Origin: Streptomyces sp. HNM0574
GTDB lineage: Bacteria > Actinomycetota > Actinomycetes > Streptomycetales > Streptomycetaceae
NCBI RefSeq assembly: GCF_012726235.1
Contig: NZ_JAASAH010000008.1
Span: 62,001 to 126,000 of the forward strand
DNA length: 64,000 nt
Reading direction: 5' to 3'
This document shows, piece after piece, positions 53,633 to 60,264 of the stretch. Both the position numbers and the translations under genes were made by a program. A model generated the notes under the pieces. It was not told the DNA's origin and did no database searches. It saw only the letters and a program-made list of their open reading frames with translations. Positions within the stretch are counted from its first letter, which is position 1; each line of letters begins with the position of its first letter.

Positions 53633-54345
53633 AGCGGTGCCTCCTTCGTCCCGGCGAGGATCTCGGCGATGTGCACGGGCCGTACCGCCGAGCCCCTGCG
53701 GGCGAGGGTGCCGCCGATGTGCATCAGGCAGGAGTTGTCGACCGTGCACACCGCTTCGGCGTCGGTCTCCTCGATGTGCCGTGCCTTGTCGGCGCCCATC
53801 GCGGCCGAGACGGCGGGGTTCTTGACGGCGAAGGTGCCGCCGAAACCGCAGCACTCCTCCTGCCCCTCCAGCGGTTTCAGCCGCAGCCCCTCGACGTGCT
53901 CCAGCAGCCTGTGCGGACGCTCGCCCAGCCCGAGCATCCGCAGCCCGTGACAGGTCGGGTGGTAGGTCACCGTGTGCGGGTAGTACGCGCCGACGTCCTC
54001 CACACCCAGCACGTCCACCAGGAACTCCGTCAGTTCGTAGGTCCGCGCCACGGCGTCGGCCGTTCCCGGGCCGTCGATGCGCGGGTACTGGTCGCGCACC
54101 ATGGCCGCGCAGGAGCCCGAGGGCACGATCACGTAGTCGTACGCGCGGAAGGTCTCCGCGTAGCGGCGGGCGAGGGGTTCGGCCTCGGTGCGGTAGCCGG
54201 TGTTGAACTGCGGCTGGCCACAGCAGGACTGCTCCTGGGGGAAGTCCACCTGGACGCCCAGCCGTTCGAGGAGCGTGACGACGGCCTGCCCCGTGCGGGG
54301 GTAGAGCGTGTCGTTGACGCAGGTGACGAAGAGAGCTACCCGCAC
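53629..54345 (-). CDS. lutA: Lactate utilisation protein A (CCG-domain, GlcF-like)
   Basis: This 238-residue protein of the heterodisulfide-reductase-type CCG family is the first subunit of LutABC. It carries two CCG motifs, SCCGQPQFNTGY and ECCGFGGTFAVKNP, which probably ligate an Fe-S cluster. GTG 54345 has AAAGGATGG 4-8 nt upstream, and the family starts at RVALFVTCVNDTLYP. A candidate promoter, CTGCAC (54410-54415) and CAGTAT (54386-54391) with an 18-bp gap, lies just upstream. No LldR-type regulator is adjacent. Confidence 0.94.
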   Translation of the reverse strand: MRVALFVTCVNDTLYPRTGQAVVTLLERLGVQVDFPQEQSCCGQPQFNTGYRTEAEPLARRYAETFRAYDYVIVPSGSCAAMVRDQYPRIDGPGTADAVARTYELTEFLVDVLGVEDVGAYYPHTVTYHPTCHGLRMLGLGERPHRLLEHVEGLRLKPLEGQEECCGFGGTFAVKNPAVSAAMGADKARHIEETDAEAVCTVDNSCLMHIGGTLARRGSAVRPVHIAEILAGTKEAPL

Positions 54346-54385
54346 GGTCCATCCTTTCGTCAAGATCACCCGGGGCGGGGGGCTC

Positions 54386-54415
54386 ATACTGCCGCAGTCG
54401 CCACGCGTTGTGCAG
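54386..54415 (-). promoter_or_regulatory. Candidate lutABC promoter
   Basis: CTGCAC-N18-CAGTAT on the minus strand gives a leader of about 35 nt. TGCACAAC at its -35 recurs at the -35 of the promoter for the 19-aa ORF. Confidence 0.4.
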
Positions 54416-54549
54416 TAGTCGTCGCGGACTGGCATGTCGGGAGCCGGAGGGGCGACGGTTTCGGCGCACTGTCCGAACCGGCCCCGGAGAGCGGGCCGTT
54501 GAGGCAGAGGCACGTTGGCGGTGCCGCACTGTGCCCCGGAAACGCGGAA

Positions 54550-54583
54550 GCGCCGCCTCCCCGTGGGACGGGGGAGACGGCGC
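54550..54583 (-). terminator. Hairpin after the 19-aa ORF
   Basis: A 13-bp stem (GCGCCGTCTCCCC on the minus strand, one G-T pair) with an 8-nt loop begins about 17 nt after the ORF stop. No T-tract follows. Confidence 0.65.
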
Positions 54584-54599
54584 CTTCAGCGGCCGTGCG

Positions 54600-54659
54600 T
54601 CAGACGAGCCAGCCCACGAAGTGGACGACGCCTGCGAGCACGTTGGTGATGAGGTCCAT
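54600..54659 (-). CDS. 19-residue hydrophobic peptide
   Basis: This tiny frame encodes MDLITNVLAGVVHFVGWLV, one transmembrane-length hydrophobic helix with a single acidic residue near the start. Evidence for translation is a strong AAGGAG 10-14 nt before the ATG and isolation from other genes. A candidate promoter (54765-54794) lies upstream and a terminator (54550-54583) downstream. I do not recognise the peptide. Size and character recall small membrane peptides, including type I toxins such as Ibs and membrane-complex accessory peptides. No function can be claimed. It lies between lutA and a decayed ACR3 gene. Confidence 0.55.
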   Translation of the reverse strand: MDLITNVLAGVVHFVGWLV

Positions 54660-54764
54660 GGTGGTGCTTCTCCTTGCGTTTCTTTGGGACATCACTCCGG
54701 TCCGCCGTGGGACTGGGGTCCGGAGGCGCCTGCACGGTCTGCAGCCCGTCGCTTGCGCACTGTA

Positions 54765-54794
54765 AGCATCATGCGACGAACGGCAGTTGTGCAA
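54765..54794 (-). promoter_or_regulatory. Candidate promoter of the 19-aa ORF
   Basis: TTGCAC-N18-GATGCT on the minus strand precedes the 19-aa ORF by about 105 nt. The leader would be about 95 nt long. The octamer TGCACAAC is shared with the lutA promoter. Confidence 0.35.
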
Positions 54795-54876
54795 CGAAAT
54801 CCGGAGCGACCACGCGTTCGGGCGAACAGCCGCTCCCGTGTTCGTCTGTTCCCGACATTCGGAGCAGGTACCGCCG

Positions 54877-55342
54877 TCACGTCCGGTGCGCGAACTTCCG
54901 GCGCCAGGCGAGCGATACGTACACCAGGGCCACCAGGAGGGGCACCTCGATGAGCGGTCCGACGACGCCGGAGAGCGCCTGGCCGCTCGTGACGCCGAAG
55001 GCGGCGATGGCGAGTTCGGAGTTGTTCCCGCAGCCGTGAAGGCGAGGGTCGTGCTGCGGTCGTACGGGAGGCCGATGCCCTTGCCGAGGGCGAAGGTGCC
55101 GAACTGCATGAGCGCGAAGTGCGCCAGCGGCGGCAGCGCGATACGGGCGACGTCCCAGGGCTGCGAGGTGATCGTCTTCCCCTGGAGGGCGAAGAGCAGC
55201 ACGATCGTGAACAGCAGTCCGTACAGACCGAACGGGCCGATCCGGGGCAGGAATCGGTTCTGTTCGCGGCCGAGCCTCCGCTCCCCGACGCGGCGGGTGA
55301 GGAAGCCGGCGAGCAGCGGGACGCCGAGGAAGGCGAGCACGT
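54877..55342 (-). pseudogene. Truncated and frameshifted ACR3 arsenite efflux gene
   Basis: These are remains of an ACR3-family arsenite permease. The C-terminal half is readable: VLAFLGVPLLAGFLTRRVGE, then FLPRIGPFGLYGLLFTIVLL and RSTTLAFTAAG. It then changes frame near 55020 to NNSELAIAAFGVTSGQALSG and PLIEVPLLVALVYVSL. The frame change falls inside the conserved AGNNFELAIA motif, and a few residues there are missing as well. The whole N-terminal half, about 200 residues in intact ACR3, is absent. No arsC or arsR gene is nearby. It is a dead gene unless the assembly is wrong. Confidence 0.85.
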
Positions 55343-55389
55343 TCAGACAAGATCAGGTCCCGCGTCGAGGCACTCGTCGTGGACATCGT

Positions 55390-55686
55390 CCCGGGGAGGG
55401 GAGACGCGAGCCTCAGGCCCACCAGCCCGACGGCGAGGGCCATGCCCGCGAACAGCACCAGTTGGTACGCGCTGTTGGGCACGGTGCTGCGCGAGTATGG
55501 ACGGCGAGAAGCCCGCCCAGGCAATTGAGGCCACCAGGAAGGCGAACGGCTTCCTGCCGGCCCGCGCGGAGTCCTCCGGCGTCACTCCGGTCAGCTTCCG
55601 CCAGGTGGAGCCGAAGAGCCCCAGTCGCTGTAGCAGCCCCGGACGACCGCCAGCCCGACCACCGCAGTCGGCCAATTGACGCTCAA
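55390..55686 (-). pseudogene. Frameshifted DUF1761 membrane-protein gene
   Basis: These are fragments of a small DUF1761 membrane protein in three frames. SVNWPTAVVGLAVV is the usual N-terminus. After a frame change comes LFGSTWRKLTGVTPEDSARAGRKPFAFLVASIAW, and after another comes NSAYQLVLFAGMALAVGLVGL, the usual C-terminal helix. At least two lesions break it. It directly abuts the truncated ACR3 gene on the same strand, so the whole block appears to be decaying. The function of intact members is unknown. Confidence 0.7.
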
Positions 55687-55817
55687 CCCCGCGGGGAACT
55701 TCTCCACATGGCGCCCCAATACGGCCGCCGTCCACTGTGAGGGAACAAACCGGCCAGCTCCCGCACGACGTCGAAATGGGTTGGCGAGAGCCGTCCTGTC
55801 GGCGGCATCCTGATGCC

Positions 55818-56633
55818 ATGCCCGACGAAGCACAGGCACCCGAGCCCTCCCGGCAGCTCGACGAGGCACAGGTCAGGGCGTTCGTCGACGACGGTTTCGT
55901 CCACGTCGAGGGGGCGTTCCCACGGGAGACCGCCGACGCGTGCCGTGATGTGCTGTGGCGAAGCACCGGCGCCGATCCGCGCGACCCGGACGGATGGCCG
56001 CCTGCGGCCGTGGGGATCGGGGAGCGGACGGAGGAGTCGTTCCGGGAGGCGGCCACGGCGTCCGCACTGCGCGCGGCGTTCGACGTGCTCGTGGGCCCCG
56101 GGCGCTGGCAAGTGCCGGACGGGCTGGGCGGATTCGTCGTCCGGTTCCCCGGCGGGCGGCCCGCGGTGGTGGACGGCTGGCACGTCGACGTCAGCTTCCC
56201 CGGCGAAGACCTCGAACCGGGTTCCACCGACTACATGCGCTGGCGCGCGAACGTCACCTCCAGGGACTGTGCGCTCCGGATGTTCTTCCTGTTCTCGGAC
56301 GTGGGGGAGGACGACGCGCCCACCCGCATGCGCCGCGGCTCCCACCGGGACGTCGCTCGCCTCCTGGAGCCCGCGGGGGAGGCGGGGCTCGACGCCCGGG
56401 AGCTGGCCCGGCGCGCCGGAGCCGCCAGTGCCCACCGCCCCGTCGTCCACGCCACGGGACGCGCGGGGGACGTCTATCTGTGCCATCCGTTCCTGGTGCA
56501 CGCCGGACAGCCGCACCGCGGGACGCGCCCGCGCTTCCTGGGCCAGCCCAAGCTCGTCCCCTCCCGGCCGCTGTGCGGAGACGGTGGCCGCTCACCCGTC
56601 GAGGCGGTAATCCGGCAGGCGCTCGCCGGCTGA
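55818..56633 (+). CDS. Phytanoyl-CoA dioxygenase family (PhyH) protein
   Basis: This 271-residue non-haem Fe(II)/2-oxoglutarate dioxygenase has the metal triad in WHVDVSFPGEDL (HxD) and HPFLVHAGQPHRG (distal His). The co-substrate Arg probably lies in RPRFLGQPK. The N-terminal part FVDDGFVHVEGAFPRETADACRDVLW is typical of PhyH. ATG 55818 is preferred because homology begins there and upstream codons look out of character. It is a hydroxylase or tailoring enzyme of unknown substrate. It lies downstream of the decayed block, on the opposite strand. Confidence 0.88.
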   Translation: MPDEAQAPEPSRQLDEAQVRAFVDDGFVHVEGAFPRETADACRDVLWRSTGADPRDPDGWPPAAVGIGERTEESFREAATASALRAAFDVLVGPGRWQVPDGLGGFVVRFPGGRPAVVDGWHVDVSFPGEDLEPGSTDYMRWRANVTSRDCALRMFFLFSDVGEDDAPTRMRRGSHRDVARLLEPAGEAGLDARELARRAGAASAHRPVVHATGRAGDVYLCHPFLVHAGQPHRGTRPRFLGQPKLVPSRPLCGDGGRSPVEAVIRQALAG

Positions 56634-56751
56634 GCCAGGCCGGGTGAGGGTCCTGATCTGTGGGGTACCTGTCCGTTCGGACATGGCGGACGGTTCCTCT
56701 CACGCCGCAGGCTGGATCCGTCCGCACGCACCGTCACGACAGGAGGCCACC

Positions 56752-57402
56752 ATGACGGACAAGGGCGACGAGGTGCTCGCGGGGATCGCGGTTCCGGACA
56801 CCGCTGTCGCGGCCGAGGCGACGGAGCTCGTCCGGGACACCACCGACGAGCTGATCTACCACCATTCGCGCCGCGTCTACTGGTTCGGCAGCCTGCAGGG
56901 CCGCCGTCGCGGACTGAGCTTCGATCCCGAACTGCTCTACATCGGCGCCATGTTCCACGACCTCGGGCTGAACGAGAGCTTCCGCGACAGCGGGCGCAGG
57001 TTCGAGGTGGACAGCGCGGACGAGGCCCGGCGGTTCCTCCAGTCCCGGGGCGTCCCCGAGGACAGCGTGCGCCGGGTGTGGACGGCGATCGCGCTGCACA
57101 CCACTCCCGGCATCCCGGAGTTCATGGAGCCGGAGGTCGCCCTCGTCACGGCCGGCGTCGAGTACGACGTGCTGGGCATCGGCTACCACGACATCGACGC
57201 GGCCGACCGGTCCGCGATCGTCGCCGCGCACCCCCGGCCGGACTTCAAGCGCCGCATCCTCGGCGCGTTCACCGAGGGCATCGCGCCCAAGCCGGAGACG
57301 ACGTTCGGCAACGTCAAGGCGGACGTCCTGGAGCACTTCGTGCCCGGCTTCGTCCGCGGCGACTTCGTCCGGACGATCGAGAACAGCGACTGGCCGGAGT
57401 GA
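56752..57402 (+). CDS. HD-domain phosphohydrolase-like protein (cyanamide hydratase type)
   Basis: This 216-residue HD-superfamily protein has metal ligands in YHHSRRVYWFG, the HD doublet in AMFHDLGLN, and TAIALHTTPGIP and YDVLGIGYHDID downstream. It resembles HD proteins related to cyanamide hydratase and Ddi2/3. ATG 56752 has AGGAGG 5 nt upstream. The stop overlaps the GTG of the following GlxA-type regulator by 4 bp, so the regulator may control it or share its substrate. The substrate is unknown. Confidence 0.9.
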   Translation: MTDKGDEVLAGIAVPDTAVAAEATELVRDTTDELIYHHSRRVYWFGSLQGRRRGLSFDPELLYIGAMFHDLGLNESFRDSGRRFEVDSADEARRFLQSRGVPEDSVRRVWTAIALHTTPGIPEFMEPEVALVTAGVEYDVLGIGYHDIDAADRSAIVAAHPRPDFKRRILGAFTEGIAPKPETTFGNVKADVLEHFVPGFVRGDFVRTIENSDWPE

Positions 57403-58394
57403 GCCGGGAGGGCGCGGCGGCGCGCAGCGGCCGTGAGATCGTCGTCGTCGCCTTCGACCGGGTCCAACTCCTCGACGTCACGGGCCCGGTGGAGGTGTTG
57501 ACCACGGCCAACGGTTACGGGGCCGACTACCGGCTGTGGCTGGTCTCGCCCGGCGGGGCCGATCCGCGCAGCTCGTCCGGGATGCGGATCGGGGTCGACG
57601 GGCCCGCCTCCGCGCTGCCCCCGCGCGTCGACACACTGATCGTGCCGGGCCGCGCCGACTGGCGTACCGCCGTCGCGGACCCGCACCTGACCGGCCTGGT
57701 CGCCGGACTCGCCGGGCGGGCCCGGCGGATCACCTCGGTGTGCGCCGGCGCGTTCCTGCTCGCCGCGGCCGGGTTGCTGGACGGCCGCAGGGCGGTGACG
57801 CACTGGCAGCTCACCGACGAACTGGCCCGCTGGTACCCGCGGGTCCGCGTCGAACCCGACCCGCTGTTCGTGCGCGACGGGCCGGTGACCACCTCGGCCG
57901 GGGTGAGCGCCGGTATCGACCTCAGCCTTGCCCTCACGGAGGACGATTACGGGCCCGACGTCGCCCGGGCGACGGCCAGGTTCCTCGTCCTCCATATGGC
58001 GCGCCCCGGCGGGCAGTCGCAGTTCAGTGCCCGGGTGAGCGCCCACCCCACCCGGAACGCGACGGTCCGCGACGCGATGGACGCCGTCACCGCCGACCCC
58101 GCCGGCCCGCACGACCTGGGCACCCTCGCGCGCCGGGCCGGGGTCAGCCCGCGTCACCTGGCGCGGCTCTTCCGGGTGGAGACGGGGCTCACGCCGGGCC
58201 GGTACGTGGAGTCGGTGCGGGTCGAGGCGGCCCGCGCGCTGCTGGAGTCCGGTGAGGACCCGGTGGACACGGTGGCCAGGCGGTCCGGGTTCGGTTCGGC
58301 TGAGTCGATGCGGCGCAGCTTCCGGGACCACCTGTCCGTCACCCCGTCCGCCTACCGCTCCGGCTTCCGTACGACGGCGCCGGAACGGAGCTGA
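57399..58394 (+). CDS. GlxA-family AraC-type regulator with DJ-1/PfpI domain
   Basis: This 331-residue regulator has an N-terminal DJ-1/PfpI-like domain (IVVVAFDRVQLLDVTGPVEVL; the elbow Cys in ITSVCAGAFLLAAAGLLDGR). The C-terminal AraC double helix-turn-helix is DLGTLARRAGVSPRHLARLFR and DTVARRSGFGSAESMRRSF. GTG 57399 overlaps the HD gene stop. Such regulators commonly respond to small nitrogen or sulfur metabolites. The effector here is unknown, and the coupled HD enzyme is a likely regulatory target. Confidence 0.92.
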   Translation: MSREGAAARSGREIVVVAFDRVQLLDVTGPVEVLTTANGYGADYRLWLVSPGGADPRSSSGMRIGVDGPASALPPRVDTLIVPGRADWRTAVADPHLTGLVAGLAGRARRITSVCAGAFLLAAAGLLDGRRAVTHWQLTDELARWYPRVRVEPDPLFVRDGPVTTSAGVSAGIDLSLALTEDDYGPDVARATARFLVLHMARPGGQSQFSARVSAHPTRNATVRDAMDAVTADPAGPHDLGTLARRAGVSPRHLARLFRVETGLTPGRYVESVRVEAARALLESGEDPVDTVARRSGFGSAESMRRSFRDHLSVTPSAYRSGFRTTAPERS

Positions 58395-58419
58395 ACAGAG
58401 TTCACGACCCCTGCACCGT

Positions 58420-59499
58420 TCAGCCCACCGGCTCCGGCTCCCGTGCGAGCAGCTTGCGGATGTCGCGTACGGCGGCGCGGCCCGCGCGGTTGGCGCCGAT
58501 GGTGCTGGCGGACGGGCCGTAGCCGACGAGGTGGACCCTCGGGTCCCGCACGGCGCGGGTGCCGTCCATGCGGATGCCGCCGCCCGGCTCGCGGAGCCCC
58601 AGCGGCGCCAGGTGGGCGACGACGGGGCGGAAGCCGGTGGCCCACAGCAGCGAGTCCGCCGCGATCTCCCGTCCCCCGTCCCAGGCGACGCCGTCCGGCG
58701 TGATCCGGTCGAACATCGGCAGCCGCTCCAGCACCCCGGATTCCCTGGCCGCGCGCATCTCCTCCGTCATCGGCAGCCCCGTCACCGAGACGACGCTGCG
58801 CGGCGGCAGCCCGTCCCGTACTCGCTGCTCCACCAGGGAGACGGCCTCCCTGCCGCGTTCCTCGGTGAACGGGCCCTCGCGGAACACGGGGGGCCGCCGC
58901 GTCACCCAGGTCGTCGACGCGGCCACCCGGGACACCTCCAGCAGGTGCTGAACCGCGGACGTGCCGCCCCCGATGACGACGACGCGCTCCCCGGCGAACG
59001 CCTCGGGGCCCGGGTAGCGCGCGGTGTGCACCTGCCGGCCGCGGAAGAGTTCCTGGCCGGGGAGGTACGGCTGGAACGGGCGGTCCCAGGTGCCGGTCGC
59101 GTTGATCACGGCGCGGGCCGCCCAGGTGCCGGCCGAGGTCTCCACGAGCAGCCGCCCGTCCGACTCGCCGCTGCCCTCGCGCACGGCGCGCACGTGCACC
59201 GGGCGCCGGACGGCGAGGCGGAAGGTGCGCTCGTAGTCGGCGAAGTACTCGCCGATCACCTCGGAGGAGGGCCGTTCCGGGTCGGCTCCGGTGAGCTCCA
59301 TTCCGGGCAGTGCGTGCATGCCGTGCACCCGGCCGTACGTCAGTGTGGGCCAGCGGAACTGCCAGGCTCCGCCGGGCCGTGGCGCGTGGTCCAGGACGAC
59401 GAAGTCCCGCCCCGGTTCGAAGCCGGACCGCCGCAGGTGGAACGCGCTCGACAGTCCCGCCTGCCCTGCCCCGATCACCACCACGTCCACGTAGTTCAT
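58420..59499 (-). CDS. Flavin-containing monooxygenase-type FAD oxidoreductase
   Basis: This 359-residue two-dinucleotide-binding flavoprotein has the FAD site VVVIGAGQAGLSSAFHLRRSGF and the NADPH site VVVIGGGTSAVQHLLEVSRV. It also has the ATG-type motif LLWATGFRP and VHLVGYGPSASTIGANRAGR. It is close to CzcO/putative Baeyer-Villiger-like monooxygenases. The start at 59499 (NYVDVVVIGAG) has only a weak GGTAGA upstream. It is divergent from the padR gene, whose operator lies 105 bp away, so both could be regulated together. Confidence 0.9.
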   Translation of the reverse strand: MNYVDVVVIGAGQAGLSSAFHLRRSGFEPGRDFVVLDHAPRPGGAWQFRWPTLTYGRVHGMHALPGMELTGADPERPSSEVIGEYFADYERTFRLAVRRPVHVRAVREGSGESDGRLLVETSAGTWAARAVINATGTWDRPFQPYLPGQELFRGRQVHTARYPGPEAFAGERVVVIGGGTSAVQHLLEVSRVAASTTWVTRRPPVFREGPFTEERGREAVSLVEQRVRDGLPPRSVVSVTGLPMTEEMRAARESGVLERLPMFDRITPDGVAWDGGREIAADSLLWATGFRPVVAHLAPLGLREPGGGIRMDGTRAVRDPRVHLVGYGPSASTIGANRAGRAAVRDIRKLLAREPEPVG

Positions 59500-59603
59500 G
59501 GTTCTACCAACACCGGGAGGCGTCGCAGGCTTCCCGGGGCTCCGTGACGACCGCGGCTGCCCGCCCGGGGTGAGCCGTATCTCAGCTGTCCTGCGCGGCT
59601 TGT

Positions 59604-59623
59604 CTATGCAACGAGTTGCATAG
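59604..59623. promoter_or_regulatory. PadR operator candidate, perfect 20-bp palindrome
   Basis: CTATGCAACGAGTTGCATAG is fully symmetric (9-bp arms, GA centre), 13 bp before the padR ATG. The ATGCAA...TTGCAT core matches sites of the AphA/PadR family. It overlaps where a padR promoter should be, so autorepression is likely. Confidence 0.8.
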
Positions 59624-59635
59624 AAGGATTCGGGC

Positions 59636-60208
59636 ATGGCGCTTGAGCACGCGATCCTCGTCTCGCTGTTGGAGAAGCCGGGCTCCGGCTACGAGCTGGC
59701 CCGGCGCTTCGACCGGTCCATCGGGTACTTCTGGACCGCGACGCATCAGCAGATCTACCGGGTGCTCAAGCGCATGGAGAGCGACGGCTGGGTCGCCGCG
59801 CGCGAGGTCGCGCAGCAGGCCAGGCCGGACAAGAAGGAGTTCTCCGTGGCCGCTCCCGGCCGGGAGTCGCTGGCCCGGTGGCTGCACGAGCCGATCGAGC
59901 CGGAGAGCGTCCGGCACGAGCTCGCCGTGAAGATCCGCGGCGCCGCCTTCGACGACCCGGCCGCGCTGATCCGCGAGGTGGAGCGGCACCGCCGGGCGCA
60001 CGAGGACCGGCTCGCGCACTATCTCGCGGGCGAGCGGCGCGACTTCACCGGGGACGCCCATGGCGGGCCGGAAGCCCCCGCGCAGCCCGACGCCGGGCAG
60101 GAGCTCCAGCACGTCGTCCTCCGCGGCGGCATCGCGTACGAACGCATGACGCTCGACTGGCTGGACGACGTGCTCGCCACCCTGCACCGGCTCGCACCCG
60201 GCCACTGA
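59636..60208 (+). CDS. PadR-family transcriptional regulator
   Basis: This 190-residue PadR protein has the winged helix LEHAILVSLLEKPGSGYELARRF, ATHQQIYRVLKRMESDGWVAAREV and PDKKEFSVAAPGRESLARWL. A C-terminal dimerisation coil of the AphA/VirR type follows. ATG 59636 has GAAGGAT 5 nt upstream. A perfect palindrome precedes it. The acyl-CoA dehydrogenase gene follows after 56 bp, so PadR probably controls that gene and itself, and perhaps the divergent flavoprotein. Confidence 0.93.
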   Translation: MALEHAILVSLLEKPGSGYELARRFDRSIGYFWTATHQQIYRVLKRMESDGWVAAREVAQQARPDKKEFSVAAPGRESLARWLHEPIEPESVRHELAVKIRGAAFDDPAALIREVERHRRAHEDRLAHYLAGERRDFTGDAHGGPEAPAQPDAGQELQHVVLRGGIAYERMTLDWLDDVLATLHRLAPGH

Positions 60209-60264
60209 CCCCCAGCCCCAGCTCTTCCCCTCACCACCCTCCCGAGCCGAAAGGCGTACCAGGC

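Noticed and set aside
54877-55342. Programmed frameshifting as an explanation for the broken ACR3 frame
   Set aside because: There is no slippery heptamer or pseudoknot, the N-terminal half is absent and residues around the shift are missing, so decay fits better.
55690-55800. Minus-strand stretch reading GRLSPTHFDVVRELAGLF upstream of the DUF1761 remnant
   Set aside because: It is protein-like, but I cannot assign a family and it overlaps the start region of the PhyH gene. It is too weak to list.
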